The notes under the pieces: model-generated
What the model saw: the letters and a program-made list of their open reading frames with translations, nothing else
The model's database searches: none
What the model was told of the DNA's origin: nothing
Shown: positions 18,620 through 33,000 of the stretch, one piece after another
Numbering within the stretch: position 1 is the stretch's first letter
Layout: every line of letters begins with the position of its first letter
Program-made: the position numbers and the translations under genes
Origin: Brasenia schreberi
Taxonomy: Eukaryota > Streptophyta > Magnoliopsida > Nymphaeales > Cabombaceae
Direction of reading: 5' to 3'
DNA: 64,000 nt
Assembly (NCBI GenBank): GCA_036023115.1
Contig: JAYKKT010000055.1
Coordinates: 8,205,001 to 8,269,000, forward strand

Positions 18620-19297
18620 TCAGAGGCAAATTGCCTCTTCGAGAAATAAACCTACAGATTGTTGGTGTTGAGTTTTATATAGTATGGTTTTTTGAATACT
18701 CGAAACACAAGAGATTGAACTTAAATCATGAAAATAAGTTAGGATAGCACTATTATTCAAGGCATAGTAAACATTAATCTTTAGGTTTATTTTTTTGCCA
18801 CAAGTATCAAACAACCAAATGCAATAGACTTCGACAAATACCTTCAAGATACAACAAAGTCCCTCGGCTTGTCTTGTATGAATACAACCAAGTCTTACAT
18901 AAACCATAAAGCAAAGATGATGATACTGAAAATCCAATTAAATAGAACTTGCAAACTCTCATAAAAAAACAAACTAAAAAGTAGTCACACCATGAGAGAA
19001 AAGTTGGATGAATCTTGTTTATAATACCAGTATATTGAAATGGTGAAGATGTAACTTATGATATGCTAATAATGAGCATAACTACCACTCAAGAAAGTAT
19101 CTCTTAATGCCATGATAAGATTGCTAAATGCATATAAGCTACAACCACTACATGTGCTACCAATGAGCACAATTACCACTCAAGTAAGTAGTTCTTAATG
19201 CCAAAACATGACTGCAAACATAACCTTTACCAAATATATTTTGATTTTTCAAAAATCACTCAACATATCTCACCTCATCCACTTGCCCCAAATGGTT
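18620..19297. other. unassigned; diverged direct repeat near 19.06-19.20 kb
   Basis: Two diverged copies of an AATGAGCA.AA.TACCACTCAAG block, each ending in TCTTAATGCC, occur near 19067 and 19157. No gene is supported. The region may include the leader or LTR of copia-6. Confidence 0.4.
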
Positions 19298-19545
19298 TCT
19301 CTTATTATTAAGAAAAGGTAACAAAGATAAAATACGAGCTTGTTTTATAGCAATAGTAATTAATCGTTGTTGTTTCAAGGTCAATCTATTCACTCGCCTA
19401 GGTAATATTTTTCCTTGTTCACTAATAAATCGACTAATTAAACTCATGTTTCTATAATCAATTCGATCCCCCAACCCAATTGGGGGTAAACGCCTACGAA
19501 AAGATCGCTTGGATTTACGAAAGGGTGGCTTGTAGCTCTTCTTTG
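19298..19545 (-). pseudogene. rps18: nuclear copy of plastid rps18 (ribosomal protein S18)
   Basis: The minus strand encodes nearly the whole plastid S18 protein in one open frame. It reads [16 protein letters not shown], then [20 protein letters not shown], then [20 protein letters not shown] and [12 protein letters not shown]. The plastid start codon is not preserved: the region before PFRKSKR is KKSYKP, where MDKSKR would be expected. Similarity stops after FLNNK, so the basic C-terminal tail is lost and replaced by unrelated residues up to a stop near 19256. There is no adjoining plastid rpl33 or rpl20 that I can recognise. This is most simply a short nuclear plastid-DNA insertion, a pseudogene of fairly recent origin. 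Confidence 0.85.
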
Positions 19546-20460
19546 CTCTATTTTCTTAATGAGGCTTGTTATAAATTTCTTTTTTTCTTTTTTCTTTTTT
19601 TTTGGGGGGGGGGGGGATAGAATTAGAAAAAACCCTACTAGCTATATTACTAAGAATGAAAAATCATGTATAGCTGTGGAACTAGTCTGAGGGTGATCCT
19701 TTGAGGACTTTCGCTCCCAACTTAGCTAGATTAACTAATTAGATTTGTTTAAACTGGATTTGTTATTAAATTTGGACATTTCGAAAGAACAAAAAGATAG
19801 CAGGAAAGATCTAACAGCCTATGAAATTCTCCGTCTACAGCTCCTTCTTGAGAGAGCTGCTCCAATGCGACTGACCAAATGCATCATCCGTCGTCACATG
19901 GTTGGTTAGTTTGGTGTGATGAAATAAAATGCCTAATACTCTATTGACCCCTCGTAGTTCTCTCTCCTTAGAGAAATATTCTTCGAGATATAATTTCCGT
20001 GTTGTTCTGGTAATATAACTGATATATCTTGTCTGGCTGCCTCGTAACATGTTTGGATAGTTACTCGTCTGATAGAGTTTAGTTGTGAGGAATTAAAGCG
20101 CCTCTTGACATGGTCGGCTGTAAATATAACTTTTATCTCTGGCTTGGGGTCTGCCTAACCCCATTTTGCATGATCCAAATGGAAAAAAGGCGGTTGGAGG
20201 TGACCTATAGGCAAGGACCAAATACATCCAAAATCAACACAACCACCAAGCTTACAGAAAACAGGTTTACGACCTAAGCTCCTACCAAATGTTGAGCGTA
20301 GTGTCTTCCCGTCTATTTGCTCAACGAAATAGGGCAGTCTAATCAACATACAACAATTTTACATAGAGAATCGTTCCATATCAAGGGAAATTACTCATGC
20401 CATAGACCCGCATGGAAACTTCAAGCGAAAATTCAGTTTGCATCGTTCAGTATGAGAGGG
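19546..20460. other. unassigned spacer between the rps18 copy and THO1
   Basis: Contains a T-rich run followed by 13 G (19604-19616). The rest shows no domain or repeat I can name. Further organellar sequence is possible but was not recognised. Confidence 0.4.
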
Positions 20461-20502
20461 GAATTCAAGATGGTCAATAAAAATATTCAATAGAGTTTAA
20501 CT

Positions 20503-20508
20503 TTTATT
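20503..20508 (-). terminator. candidate THO1 polyadenylation signal
   Basis: AATAAA on the minus strand, 216 nt downstream of the THO1 stop codon, which is a normal distance for a plant 3' UTR. Assigned by motif and position. Confidence 0.5.
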
Positions 20509-20723
20509 AGCAAGGGACTGGCAAAATTTTCAGATCTTCCTATTACTTATATTACAGAACCTAGAGTTACTACAACGAATATAAATGGCACTTCTTGTTG
20601 ACATCAAATTTTCAAGCATAGCCATGAGGATTAACGTTGTCAGTGCTTGGCTTTAGGACCAGAAGAACCGTCCATAACTCTAATTGTTCTTGGACCCCTC
20701 CGATGCTGCTATGTACGGCTGAC

Positions 20724-21005
20724 TCAAGCAGAGATTATTGTGTCGTCTTGTGGACTTTCATCCGCTTCACCTTGAATGTCAGGGTTGGTGAGTTCTGCAG
20801 AAGCCTCTTCTTCAGCTTCATCTCCTGCCTCGGCCTCTACTTCCTGACCTATTTCCAGGTCGGATCCTTGTCTCTGACTTTCATCAGGAGTTGGTGCGCC
20901 ACTTTGAGCAGTAGCTGCGGCAGCATCAGTATCCATGGCTGCTGCAGGATCTTCAAGTTCCACACCGTTTCCACTACCATCAATCTCCGTCATGGTGCTT
21001 GCATT
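20724..21005 (-). CDS. THO1: THO1 exon O (last; acidic C terminus)
   Basis: Ninety-three codons plus TGA (20724-20726). It begins [20 protein letters not shown] and continues as a Glu/Asp/Ala-rich, low-complexity tail ending DDTIISA. The acceptor is AACAG. An acidic, poorly conserved C terminus that includes [19 protein letters not shown] is expected for plant THO1 (TPTPEEQQR..SD.ENGQE). Confidence 0.93.
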   Translation of the reverse strand, partial: NASTMTEIDGSGNGVELEDPAAAMDTDAAAATAQSGAPTPDESQRQGSDLEIGQEVEAEAGDEAEEEASAELTNPDIQGEADESPQDDTIISA

Positions 21006-24000
21006 CTGTTTTTTGTCAGAAAGAAGCTTCAGAAAACTTCATGGGTATTTTAGTATACAGTCAAAGGAGTCCCAAAAGAACAGTTGAGAACTCCCATCAC
21101 AATTCCTGACAACTTGTACCATTTCACTAAGATAGCACTTTCTTAAAACATCTGAATCTCGTTTCTTCCAAAGATCTTGGTTAATTGAATTAAAAAAATA
21201 AAAGATCGAGACAACCACTACCATTCACCAAAAAAAATGCAGTCCTTCAAATATATAAATCTCATCTTTCAAATATGAAACTTTACATAAGCCTTTTCTC
21301 ACACTAGGTGGGGTCAGCTAAAGGGTGCAACACGGGGACTTCCTAAGAGGTCACCATTCTTAGTACTACTCTATTCTAACATAAGTATGCTTAGCTTCAG
21401 AGTTCGAATGGGATCAGGTGCATTCATGCTGTCACATCTCTTGAGATCCGAAAGTTTTGTGCTGACCGTCGGCTACCAAACGTTAACCTTCCTCCTTTGT
21501 CCGGGCTAGCGACTGGCCATACAGGCGAGATCCCTTACATAGGCAAAATTGTCTTCCAAGTATGATAATTACTTGAAATTTTTCCTTTTATTTATAGATG
21601 AGTTTACCATGTATCTGATATTACAGAAAGAAAAACACATAGTAAAATGAAATAATCCCCATGTGTTACTGGAGAAAACCTACTTATATTTATGGTTCTC
21701 ACCAAGATCACTTGCATATTGGTCTGAGACCAGTATTGGCGAGTATGCTAATGAATGAATGTACAGATAATCACGTTCCCAAGAGGAAAAAAGTCCTTTT
21801 AGTACATACCTGGTTGTCTTCAGAGTGATTTTGAGTACCTTTTGCTTCTTCCTCCCTTTTAGCCCGTTTAGCTCTCTCACCAGATTTGTTGTGAAACTTG
21901 GAACGCATTTCAGGTGGCAGCAGTTCTGGTGGAACTACACCCTCAATACCATGATCTGTAAACTGCAACAGCAATGGAGGTGATGTTCCTGAGTATGACG
22001 GAAAAAGAAGGCCCCTAGCACTTGATTTTGACAGGCTTACCCTTGAAAATCCTTCTAGATCTTGCCGAGCAGAAAAACGTAGACCTTTCCAGCAGTACAC
22101 CTAGCAGAAAGAAAATAAACAAGGCATTTATGCAAAAATTGTTCTAATACGATACAACAAGGCAACTTTTACATGCAAAACTGTCAGTGATCGCCGCAAC
22201 TATAGCACCACAAGAAAGAATGTGTAGAAAACATTTGTATTGGTCAAACATCTGATCAACCTCACACCGTGAAACTTGGGGGCAATTCGAAAATGCGGAT
22301 CTTACTAAAACTCCCATCAATTTCCTCAATCTGTCTTGGATCTGGGTTCCAAATGTGCATACTTTTTTCAGTTTCTTACTTTTTTTTCTTTTATGTTTCT
22401 TCTGAAATTTGAAAAAGTCATCTTATAGTTCTCTATTTACCATTTCTGGTGTTCTTTGAACTTAGACTCTGATGAAGGTTATGCTGTAATACTTAACCTA
22501 CCCAATGCATTTCGACATGATTCATAGCATTCCTGCAGACAAAGTGATTCTTTGACCCTAAGATATGTACCATTCTCATTCCTGAAATTAACTAACTGGC
22601 TTGGCCCAAGGCTTCTTCCAACAAATATCATAAAGACAAGCATTACAGAATACCGGCCTAAAGAAAAACCAGTTGTAAAACTGTCAGATATAGTCAAGTC
22701 GTTCTTGTGCAACAACCTACCCGATTGTTCTTGTGATGATATTCAGCTTCTATTCCAGCAGAAGCATCCATCTGTAATTCACCGGGAAAACTGTTTTATG
22801 AAGATGAACATACACTATTTATACGAAGTAACAAGATGCAGCCTAATACCAATTTTTGTTCTTGGTAGCATGAAATAAATCTGTTCGAGGTTTAGAAAAA
22901 GTTAACCATGATGAGCTTACATCTTCAGCAAGGGGCTTCCAGTACTCAGTAACAGAGGGCATCCGAACACGTTGGGCATCAGTTAACACATTCTGGATTT
23001 TCACAGGATGTGTGAGGAGAGTTACTTTTCACTAACAGCCGAATCCAGAAACTCATTAGAAGCAAACCAGTAATTACAAGACAAAAAGTAATAAGTTCAA
23101 ACAATGCAAAATCATCTTCCCAACAACCTACACAATAGGGCATCCCAAAACATCCAGTGTATTCGTTCAAGTTATATTGCTAATTTGCTTCCTGATACTG
23201 TTGCCACTGAGAGAGGAAAAGAAAAACGAAACACCTACCAGCCAGCATCCTATAAGGGTTTGCCTATACATAGCCAGTGTCAAGCCCAGAAAAGAAGCAC
23301 TAGGTAGCCTGTTAAAATACGATCTTTCATTGATAAGAACTTGTTACAGAAGCATTACATGGTTGCTTCACTTTTTGAAGAAGATCCCACATTTGGGGCG
23401 CATGCACCCTCTTACTTTTAATCACTTGCTTAGGGTTTCTAAACTAATTACAAAACATTTATATAAAGTTTATAACTTGAAAAACTCCGCCCATGTAAGG
23501 AATCACCCTTGCATTGCCGGTCCCAAGCCCGGATAAAGGAGGAGGGTTATGTTAGGCCAAGATTTTGAGATACTTAAAAAATATTCTTGAAAATGATATT
23601 TTATATTCTAATCACAGGCACAATAATTTGGAATTGTACACTGATGTTGATTGGGCAAGATTGATTGATGACAAAAAATGTACCACAGGGTATGTTGTAC
23701 TATTTTGGGCAAATATAATTTCTTGAAAAAGTAAGAAGCATTCTGTGGCTGCAAGATCAAGCGCAAAAGAAGAGTAAAGGGCACCTGCTCAGGGAATAAG
23801 TGAAGGAATATGGTTGATTTCATTGATTACTAAACTAGAGGTAAAAGTAAATCTCTACCATTATATACAGATAATCAAGCAACAATACATATAGATACAA
23901 ATCTTATTCAACACGAGAGGACAAAGCATATAGAGGTAGATCATCACTTCAATAGATAATCAAGTTGCTGATATTTTAACCAAGGCAGTGTCTAAGAGTA

Positions 24001-27000
24001 CATTAGACCGAATGTGTAGCAAGTTGGGAGTTATAAGTATATTCCACCCAACTTGAGGAGAGTGTGCAAGACTGACGGAACCATCACGTTTGGATATGTT
24101 TGAGACAATACTTCTTACTAAGGACATTTTTGTCTTTTAAGTTAGAAAGCCCACTTATGTTGGTGTAATCTTTTAGGGTTTTTAGAAAAGAAAAAAGAAA
24201 GAGAGAATCGGTTGGCACCTACAAAAGGGTTGAACCATTCTTGAATATTTTTTGCTATTTGTCGTAATTCTGTTTTTATATTCAATATTGAATACTTTCT
24301 AGAATAACAAAAAGGATAGCAACAAGGTGCTAACAATAACTAGGAGAAAAGAGGTTTAGCACTCATGAATAGAGTATCATAACCGACGAAAAACAAGACC
24401 ATGTGGTTATATTATCTTCGTCAAAATGTCTCACTAGGAGCTAATGCTAATATGAGTAAAATAAACCACTTAAGGGTCTTCAATGATTTAGGTGGACAAA
24501 TAAGATACAGTATCATAACCGAGAGGGTGCATGCTTAAGTCCCACAGGGACAGCTGCCTGCTGACCTATCAAAAGGAAAAATGTGAACAAGTACATTTCA
24601 GGATATATTATTTCCAATAGAAAGTTCTCACTTATCAGATGCATCATGGCTTCTTTCTGTTGGTAATAGATATAAGCGAAGACTGGCTAGCAATGAGAAT
24701 CATGAATTACTCAACTCAATGACCAGTGGAGCTTCAACACACACAAGGTTCCGCTAAAAAAGATAACACTGTTTCTTTAGGATAAAGTACACGAGCATGT
24801 GAATTGACAGTAAGGAACATACTGGATTCTGTTCCGCCCATTTCCATAGCTGGGAAAGCTCCTTATTACCAAGTCTCCATCGTGGCTTACTAAAGAATAT
24901 TCACAAGCATCAATGAGCAGTGTCAGAAAAAAGGCTCAGAAGATTGCATACCCTAACATTCACTCATGAAGCATGTAAAGGTACACCCGGAGGTAGTCAA
25001 TGTTGTAAGTACTAAGTAGCAGGTCTCAGCTTGTACTGTTCAAGAACAAACTAACATGTATGTAAGTTTCTTGTTAACAAAAAATAAGCAGCAGGTCTTA
25101 GCTTGTACTGTTCAAGAACAAACTAATATGTATGTAAGTTTCTTGTTAACAAAAAAAAGATCCCAACAAGTAGAATGTCCTGTAACTTCTTAAGAATAAG
25201 TACAACAGACTGGAGTGCAAAAGACTCAATGACCTTGTCTTTGTATGGTACAACATACAAATGTGTGAGAACTGCCAAACGTACTCAAACATGAGCCTAG
25301 AAAAAGAAAAAAACATATAATGATCATAAAGTAAATTGTTGTAGAAAATGCAAGTCGAGTGAAAATTATAAACATATTATAAAATAATTATGAATGGGCT
25401 GGTGATGTATGAGATTCACTAGTAGTACTATAACCCTTAACACAAGATACATGAATGAAGAAAGTGACTTCTAAGAATCAGCTAGCATTTGATGTAATGC
25501 ACTCTTTTTTTCATTATACCTTTCCTCAAGAAATTAAGAATCCACTGACATAACTATGAATATATTTATCTCAAGAAATCATTCAGAAGTGTAGAAAACC
25601 TTTGTAATATCTTGCCTATGCTCGACTACTACATGTTTCATCATTTAAACAATATCTTTGAGCATGAGGCCAACACAGCAGACTGAATGTGAAGCCCAAT
25701 AAAACTCAAGCATCTTCCAATTGACCTACAGTGCAATGCAAACTCTATAAGAGAGTGAACTACATTTGGATGTCAAACCTCGTAGAAGCACCTCACGTTT
25801 TGTCACTGATTTTGAAGTCCGAATCATTCGACAAGTCAATGGCACTTACAAGCAAAATACTGTTTAATCAATAGAAAATAAAGTTTACTAATGTCTTCTA
25901 CTTTTATTTGTAGTTCATCATCACCATGCTAGAACTATCTCATTTCAAGATTGTTTCAACTCATCATCATACCCTTGCTCCTATAACAGCCTAATCTAAG
26001 AATATTCCTTCTTAAATAATGGGAAGCAAATCATCCTGTATCTGAACACAAGCATCATAAAGCCATTGTTTCCTGTACAACTAAATATGTTAGAGATAGC
26101 TATACGAATATCATTTTGGGAACTATGGGTTACTCTATGAGGATAAAAAATCTAACTGCTATGTCACATGGATACAGCTCATATGCGGCATGGTGACTTT
26201 TCTAAAATCTCGGGTGACCAAACATGATCAGATATATAAATATAAATATATAGTTACTTCTATTTAGCTATTTTATTTATCCACCTACTCTGTGAAGAGA
26301 GGTGGAAGGAAGGACGATGACGGCGACGACGGCGATGACGAAAGAAGCGGTTGCGATGGCCGTGAAGGAAGGAGCGGTAGTGGAAGACGCCGAAGAGAGA
26401 GATGGTCTCTCTGCTAAATGCAGAGAGAGGGTGCATTGTTATCTATATTGCATCGTATTGTATGTCGTGGAATGTCACGATGTATCGCAGGTTGGTAAGT
26501 ATCACGTCGTATCGTGCAATACGGCACTGTATCGTACGATACGGGCGATATGCCCAGGGAGGGTCCTTGGTCAAACAAAAACCCGCAAAACTGCGAGTTT
26601 CTGGCTTCTGTTGGCATGTGTTCACAACTCCCCAATGCACTCTCTCCCGTTCTTGGTGTTTAAGGCTTGAAAGAAAGTGCTCTATGGAGTCTGTGGAAGA
26701 CTCCCAACTCAGATTGTGGTATACCTTTTTCATTTTTTGGAAATTTTTTCTTTGTATTTGTTGTTTTTGGTGTTATTTGAGTTTTTTTTTCAATGACAAA
26801 ATATGAAGTGCGTGGATATAATTTTTATTGCATTCGTGAAGTGAGAGACAGTCTATTTAAGTGTTATATGAAGATTGGGGATTTATGAAGTGTTTTTATT
26901 TTCGGGTTTTCTATCGAATTGAAGTGCTTAATGAGATGGCATCAAGGGGTGTTAGGGACTCTCAATCTCGGTCTAATGATCCAGCATGGCAGTGGGATAC

Positions 27001-30000
27001 AACAGTTGAGGGAAACAGATTGAAAATCAAATGTTTGTTTTGTGAAAAGGTGGTTAGTGGTGGAATTTCATGATTGAAACACCACATAGTAAGTACTAGA
27101 AAAGAGGTTGCTCCTATTGGAGATCAAGTTTCGTTGTTATATTCTTAGTGTCTTGTGTAATTTCAGTATAGTCAAGTCTGTTTGAGTCTAGTTAGTTTGT
27201 TTGAGTTCGATTCATTAGGATCCATCAGGAATCATGTACTTTAAGTAAGGTCATTATTGTCTTTTAAGTTATAACAGGAAGTATAAATTGTAATTAGGGT
27301 TACTTAATACGCATATGGAATGAATAAAGAAAAGGGTGTGGGACGACAACCACAGGATGGGCCGACTGCTGCCCTAGTTTCAGATATATCTTCTTGACTC
27401 TCTCTGCAGCCATCTCAATCCTTATTTTATGCTTGAAATCAACATGGTATCAGAGCCTAATCTCGGGTTTTTTGGCCGTCGTGGACTGCTAATCAGCAGA
27501 TTAAGAAGTTTCATTCAGAAATCATGAGTTTATCTATCATTTAGTGTATTATTTTAATTCTGAAATGACAATAGATTCAATATCAAAGGAAGAAGTTAGT
27601 TGCTGACTATGTGTATAGCAGAAATTCAGAGATTCGGTATTATTCTTCATAGGTGATTAAGTTTTGGAAAATAAAAAAATCCAACTGTTTTATGACTCTT
27701 CATTCTCAGAGTTCACAGATTCAAAGCATTTGAATCCAACTATTCTTTATACTTATCGATCTTTATTTCGGTCAGCAAGTGTTGAGAAAGTCAAGTTGAC
27801 ATATTCAATCTTGTTTATGTTCAGTTCATAATGTATAGATTAGGATTTGGATCCCAATGGATCATATTCTGATCCATTGGGACCTGAGTCATATTCAATA
27901 CTTATTAGGGGTAATATGGTCTTTCAAGTTATACATTAAGTGAGTGTCATTAGGGTTTGCAATAGGAAAAACGTGAGATGTTGGACAACTGCCAAGAAGG
28001 AGCTGCCCAGCCCTATTATTGTATTTCATCAATCGTCAATGAAATTATGATGTTTCTTGTGCAAGTCCAACATGGTATCAGAGCCTATTGAGGCCTACAT
28101 GCGATCAATCGAGGGAGAAAAACAGAAAAGGAGGTTTTTCTAACAAAGAGATAAATATTTTTCATAGTTTTTGTGGTATTTTTATTAAAAGTTCAGTTTT
28201 TGTGTTGGATTCTAAACATCATCACAGTGGGCTTGGTATTCTCTTTATAATCGGATTAAATATAAGTTGGGAAGTGATTTTTGATTTGCAACCGAGATTT
28301 TTTTATGCTCAAGAATATCCAGCAGAGTGGTTCTTTGGGAGAGACTATCTTGTGCATAATCCTTTGGGTTCGTTTAGAGCATATATGATGATGATATTGG
28401 GTGATTCTTCTTGAATCTTTGATTAAGGAAGGCCTTCACGATTTGCCATCAATCTCACTTTATTGTCTTTGAGAACACAATATCTCTGAATATGGAAAAA
28501 GGAAAGATGATTGAAGGGAATGAATCGAATTCCTCAGATAAAGGGGAACTATTTCAAATCACAAATTTGAAGTTAGATGAAAATAATTATTTCCAATGGG
28601 CTAAATCAATTGAATTGGCAATTATGGCCAGGGGGCGTTGGGATTACTTGACTGGTGAGATATCTCCACCCCCAATTATAGATCTTCTTTATCCTCGATG
28701 GCGTAGGGAAAATGCACTAGTGAGTGCTTGGCTTATCCAATCCATGACTCCATCTATAGGCAGCACACATTTATGTTTCTGGAAACAGCTCGAGACATTT
28801 GGCTAGCAGTTCAGGAAGCATATGCTCAACGAAAGAATATTGCTAAGAAGTACGACCTCATTGAAAAGATTAAAAAATGCAGGCAGGGAGGAAGAACAAT
28901 TAGTGAGTACTATACAGAACTCAGGGAACTCTGGGAAGAACTTCAAATTTACTCTAAGACAAAATGTCAGAGTTGCACAAAGGAACGAAACGAAGAGTTC
29001 GAAAAACGCAAAATATTCGATCTTTTATGGAGCATTTCATGAGTACGAGGCAGTGAAACATTCTTAATAGGGAAAAACTTCCGTCCTGGAGTACAGTTTA
29101 TTCACTTTTTCTTCGGAAAGAAGACAGAAAACTTTTGGAGAAAAACTAAAATAAGTTCAGAAAATACTACTTTTGTAGGAAGGAATGTGTATACTCCATT
29201 CGCTAGGGGGAAAGGTGGTTATGGCAGAGGTAGATGAAGATCTGGTTTTTCATCTGAAGAAAAGGATAAATTGACTTGCACTCATTGCGGGAAAACACGC
29301 CACACTAAGGAAACATACTGGGAATTAGTAGGAAAACCTACCTACTTTCAGAACAGAACCAATAAGGCTTATTTTGGCAGTGATCAAACTGAAAAACCAA
29401 AGGCAGAAGAGAATACAACATCATTGGCAGACATGAAAAAGGAGATCGAGCGGTTGAAGGCCCATTTAACAGATTCACCAGTACCATCTACCTCTTCTCA
29501 CAGTGACTCACAAGCAACTATTGCCTATCCATTCTCATTCTTGACCCAAGGTAATATAAGTTCCTCTTATTCACGAATATGGGTTATTGATTCTGGGGCT
29601 AGAGATCACATTGTCAGTCACATAGACTTCTTTGATTACTATGAATTGACTCAGGCAAAAGTTAATATCAAGTTGGTAGATGGTTCTCAGACTCCGATAG
29701 TAGGAAAAGAGAGTATTATTACATCTTTTGACACATTAAAAAATGTCTTACATATCCCAAACATCTCAGTAAACTTTATTGTCTGTCTTTACTATGACAC
29801 AAGATCTGAAATGTCGTATAATTTTTTATTCTACTAGATGTGTCTTTTAGGAACAGAGGACGGGAAGAATCTTTGGTCAGGGTAGTATGAGAAGAGGCCT
29901 CTACGTTTGCGAGGATAATAAATGAACAACACTACACTCCACAGTCATTACAGAGAAACAGAAGGAAGACATACCTCGTTGGCACAGAAGACTAGGACAT

Positions 30001-33000
30001 TTACCTTTTTAAAAAATAAAGATGTTATTACCTGAGTTTAGAGATTGTAATAATTTGAATTTGAATTATGACACTTGCCAGAAGGCAAAACACCATCGTA
30101 TTTCCTTTCCTTTAAATGAAAAAAAATCTTTTATTCCATTTGAAATTGTTCATTTAGATATTTGGGGACACTGTTCTACTACATCTGTGCATGGATACAA
30201 GTATTTTGTTTCATTTATCGATGATTGTACTAGATTCACTATGCTATATCTCATGAAGACTAAAGATGAAATAAAGAATATCCTTCCTGTTTATTGTCAG
30301 TTTGTACAGACTCAGTTTCAGCATACTATAAGAGTTTTTCGCAGTGATAATGGGGGAGAGTTCATATCTCAATCCCTTCATTCATACTTTCTACAACATG
30401 GAATTCTAGATCAGACTTCATGTGCATACTCTCCTCAACAGAACAGTGTTACTGAAAGGAAAAATCTACATATTCTAGAAGTAGCTAGAACTCTCTTACT
30501 TGGATGTAATGTGCCAAAATGTTATTGGGGTGAAGCAGTACTAACTTCAGTATTTCTTATCAATCGTATGCCAAGCAGAATTCTTAATGGGAACACTCCA
30601 TTTCATTTGTTATGTGCTTCTCCGAAACAATTCCATCTTATCCCAAGAATATTCGGTTGCACATGTTTTGTTCATGTCCATCATGGATTAAGAGATAAAT
30701 TAGATGCTCGATCAATCAGATGTATTTTTCTTGGATACTCTTCTACTCAGAAGGGATACAAGTGCTATGATCCCACAAAAAGGAAAGTATGTCACAATGG
30801 ATGTTACATTTCATGAAGATATTCCTTTTTATAATATTACAGAAACCGCTCCATTAGACATGACATCATCATCTGTGTTCAGTGTTGTCTGACGCGTATC
30901 GTATCATGTATCGCTGGGCTCCACGATACGGGCGTATCGTATCGTATCGTACCGTACTTTAATATTAAAATAATATAAAAATTAATTAAAAATCAATAAA
31001 ATTTAGTAAAAAATTGAAAAAAATTGAAAAAAATCAGGAAAAAATCAGGAAAAAATCAGGAAAAATCTGATAATTGCTTTAAATTCATATAATGTAAGTT
31101 TAGTACAGATTGAGCATTCAACATTGAACAATTGCATCCAAATTTACATATTTTGAATCCAAAAAATAAAATACAGACATAGTTTACACTTTACAGTACA
31201 CTACAGTTACATATAATGTTACATTTTACAAATTGTAATCAGGATCATCAACTAAATAATCTTCATCTTCTCCGTGTTGCAGATCCTCATCATCATCAGC
31301 CACGCCCACATCTTCTTCTTCAAAATCAAATTCTTCATCTCCATAATGTTGTTGCGCTCCTTCCAAATTAATCTAAGCAACGTCTTCTTCTGTTAGGAGG
31401 GCATTTTCTTCAGTGTCTTCCATAACCCAATCTTCTAATATATCAAAATTATCCAAACTTATTGGATCGAACTGACTTTCTTCTCTATTTACTTTTTTTA
31501 ATTGCCTACGACACAAACAAAGATAAACAATTAGTAAGTAATATTAACAATTGAAAACTGAAGTTAAATAATATTGAATTGAAAATTTGAAAGTAATACA
31601 TCATTACCTTTCACGAAGGCGCATGTTATAACGAATATAAACCAAATCATTAAGCCTTTTGTGTTCCAACCTGTTGCGCTTTTTTGTATGGATGTGTTAA
31701 AAAACACTCCAATTTTTTTCACAACCTATTGCACTACAGGTTTGGCTTAAGACTCTGACTGCAAAATCTCGAAGGTTTGGACAATCACTTCCAAACCTGT
31801 TCCACCAAACATCTGTAAAAAATACAAACATTAGAGACATAATAATCCACAGTAATGTAAGATGCAACTTAAATATGAAAATAAACAATGTACCTGGACG
31901 CATTGTAGAGCGGTTGCGAATTGCAACAGGCAAACCCATCAAGTGAAGAGCATTATCATATATCTCCATCTCTCGATGTATCGCATCTGCTATGCACTCA
32001 TCAGGGACTAATCTGTCGATACAATCAATGATTCCTCGATTAACCTCACTGTCCCTTTTGAAGGTTTCTGAGTACCTGAATGATGGGTTTAGATAATATG
32101 CTGCTGCATGAATAGGCTGATGCAATTGTTTATTCCATCTCCTATCAATTATTTTCCACACGGGCACATAATCTCTCTTTTTTCCATTAAAATTATTTCT
32201 GATGGCTTCTTTTGCCCTGTCCATGGCTTCATAAAGATAGCCCATAGATGGTTTCTCCTCGCTATCAGCCAATCTCAAAACTTTCACTAATGGATAAGTA
32301 ATTTTCAATAATCTGACACATGCATTCCAAAATGAACTTCTAAAAACTGTTTCTGCAATCTCATTCAACTTTCTATTTCTTCTGTTTTGAGGCAACTCTG
32401 CAAATTGTTGCCACTAATCTGAGGAGAACATTCTCTTCAAAGCTTGCTTCTGTCTCACAATACTTTGTACAGATAAGAAGTTTGTTGCGAACCGAGTTAC
32501 AGCTGTAGGAAGAAGCTCTGCACCTTCTGTATATCTCCTCATCATACATAAAACAAATGCATGGTTATAAATGAATTTTGTAATATCTTGGCAACACTCA
32601 GTGGCTGCCTTTATTTCATCCATCTCACCAATGTCCTCGAGGATGAGATCTAAACAATGGGCTGCACATGGTGTCCAGTAGAAAGTCCCATAAATATCAA
32701 CTAACTCCTTCCCAGCTGCTTTGTAGTTAGTTGCATTATCTGTAATCAATTGGACCACATTCTGTAGCCCAACCTCCTGTATAATCTTATCAAATTCTTC
32801 TCGTAGGATCTCTGCAGTGTGTCTCTCCTCTGACATGTCTAGAGATCTCAAAAACATGAGTCCTTTAGGACAATATACAAGAAAGTTTAGCAATGTCCTT
32901 CCTCGCCTATCGGTCCATCCATCTGCCATAATAGTGCATCCTGTTTCCTTCCACGACTGTCTCAAAATCGAACAGTATTGTTGCACTTCAATTACGGTCT

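Noticed and set aside
19256..19545. A functional nuclear rps18 gene
   Set aside because: The plastid start is lost, the C-terminal tail is replaced and no transit peptide exon is visible, so a plastid-DNA pseudogene is the simpler reading.
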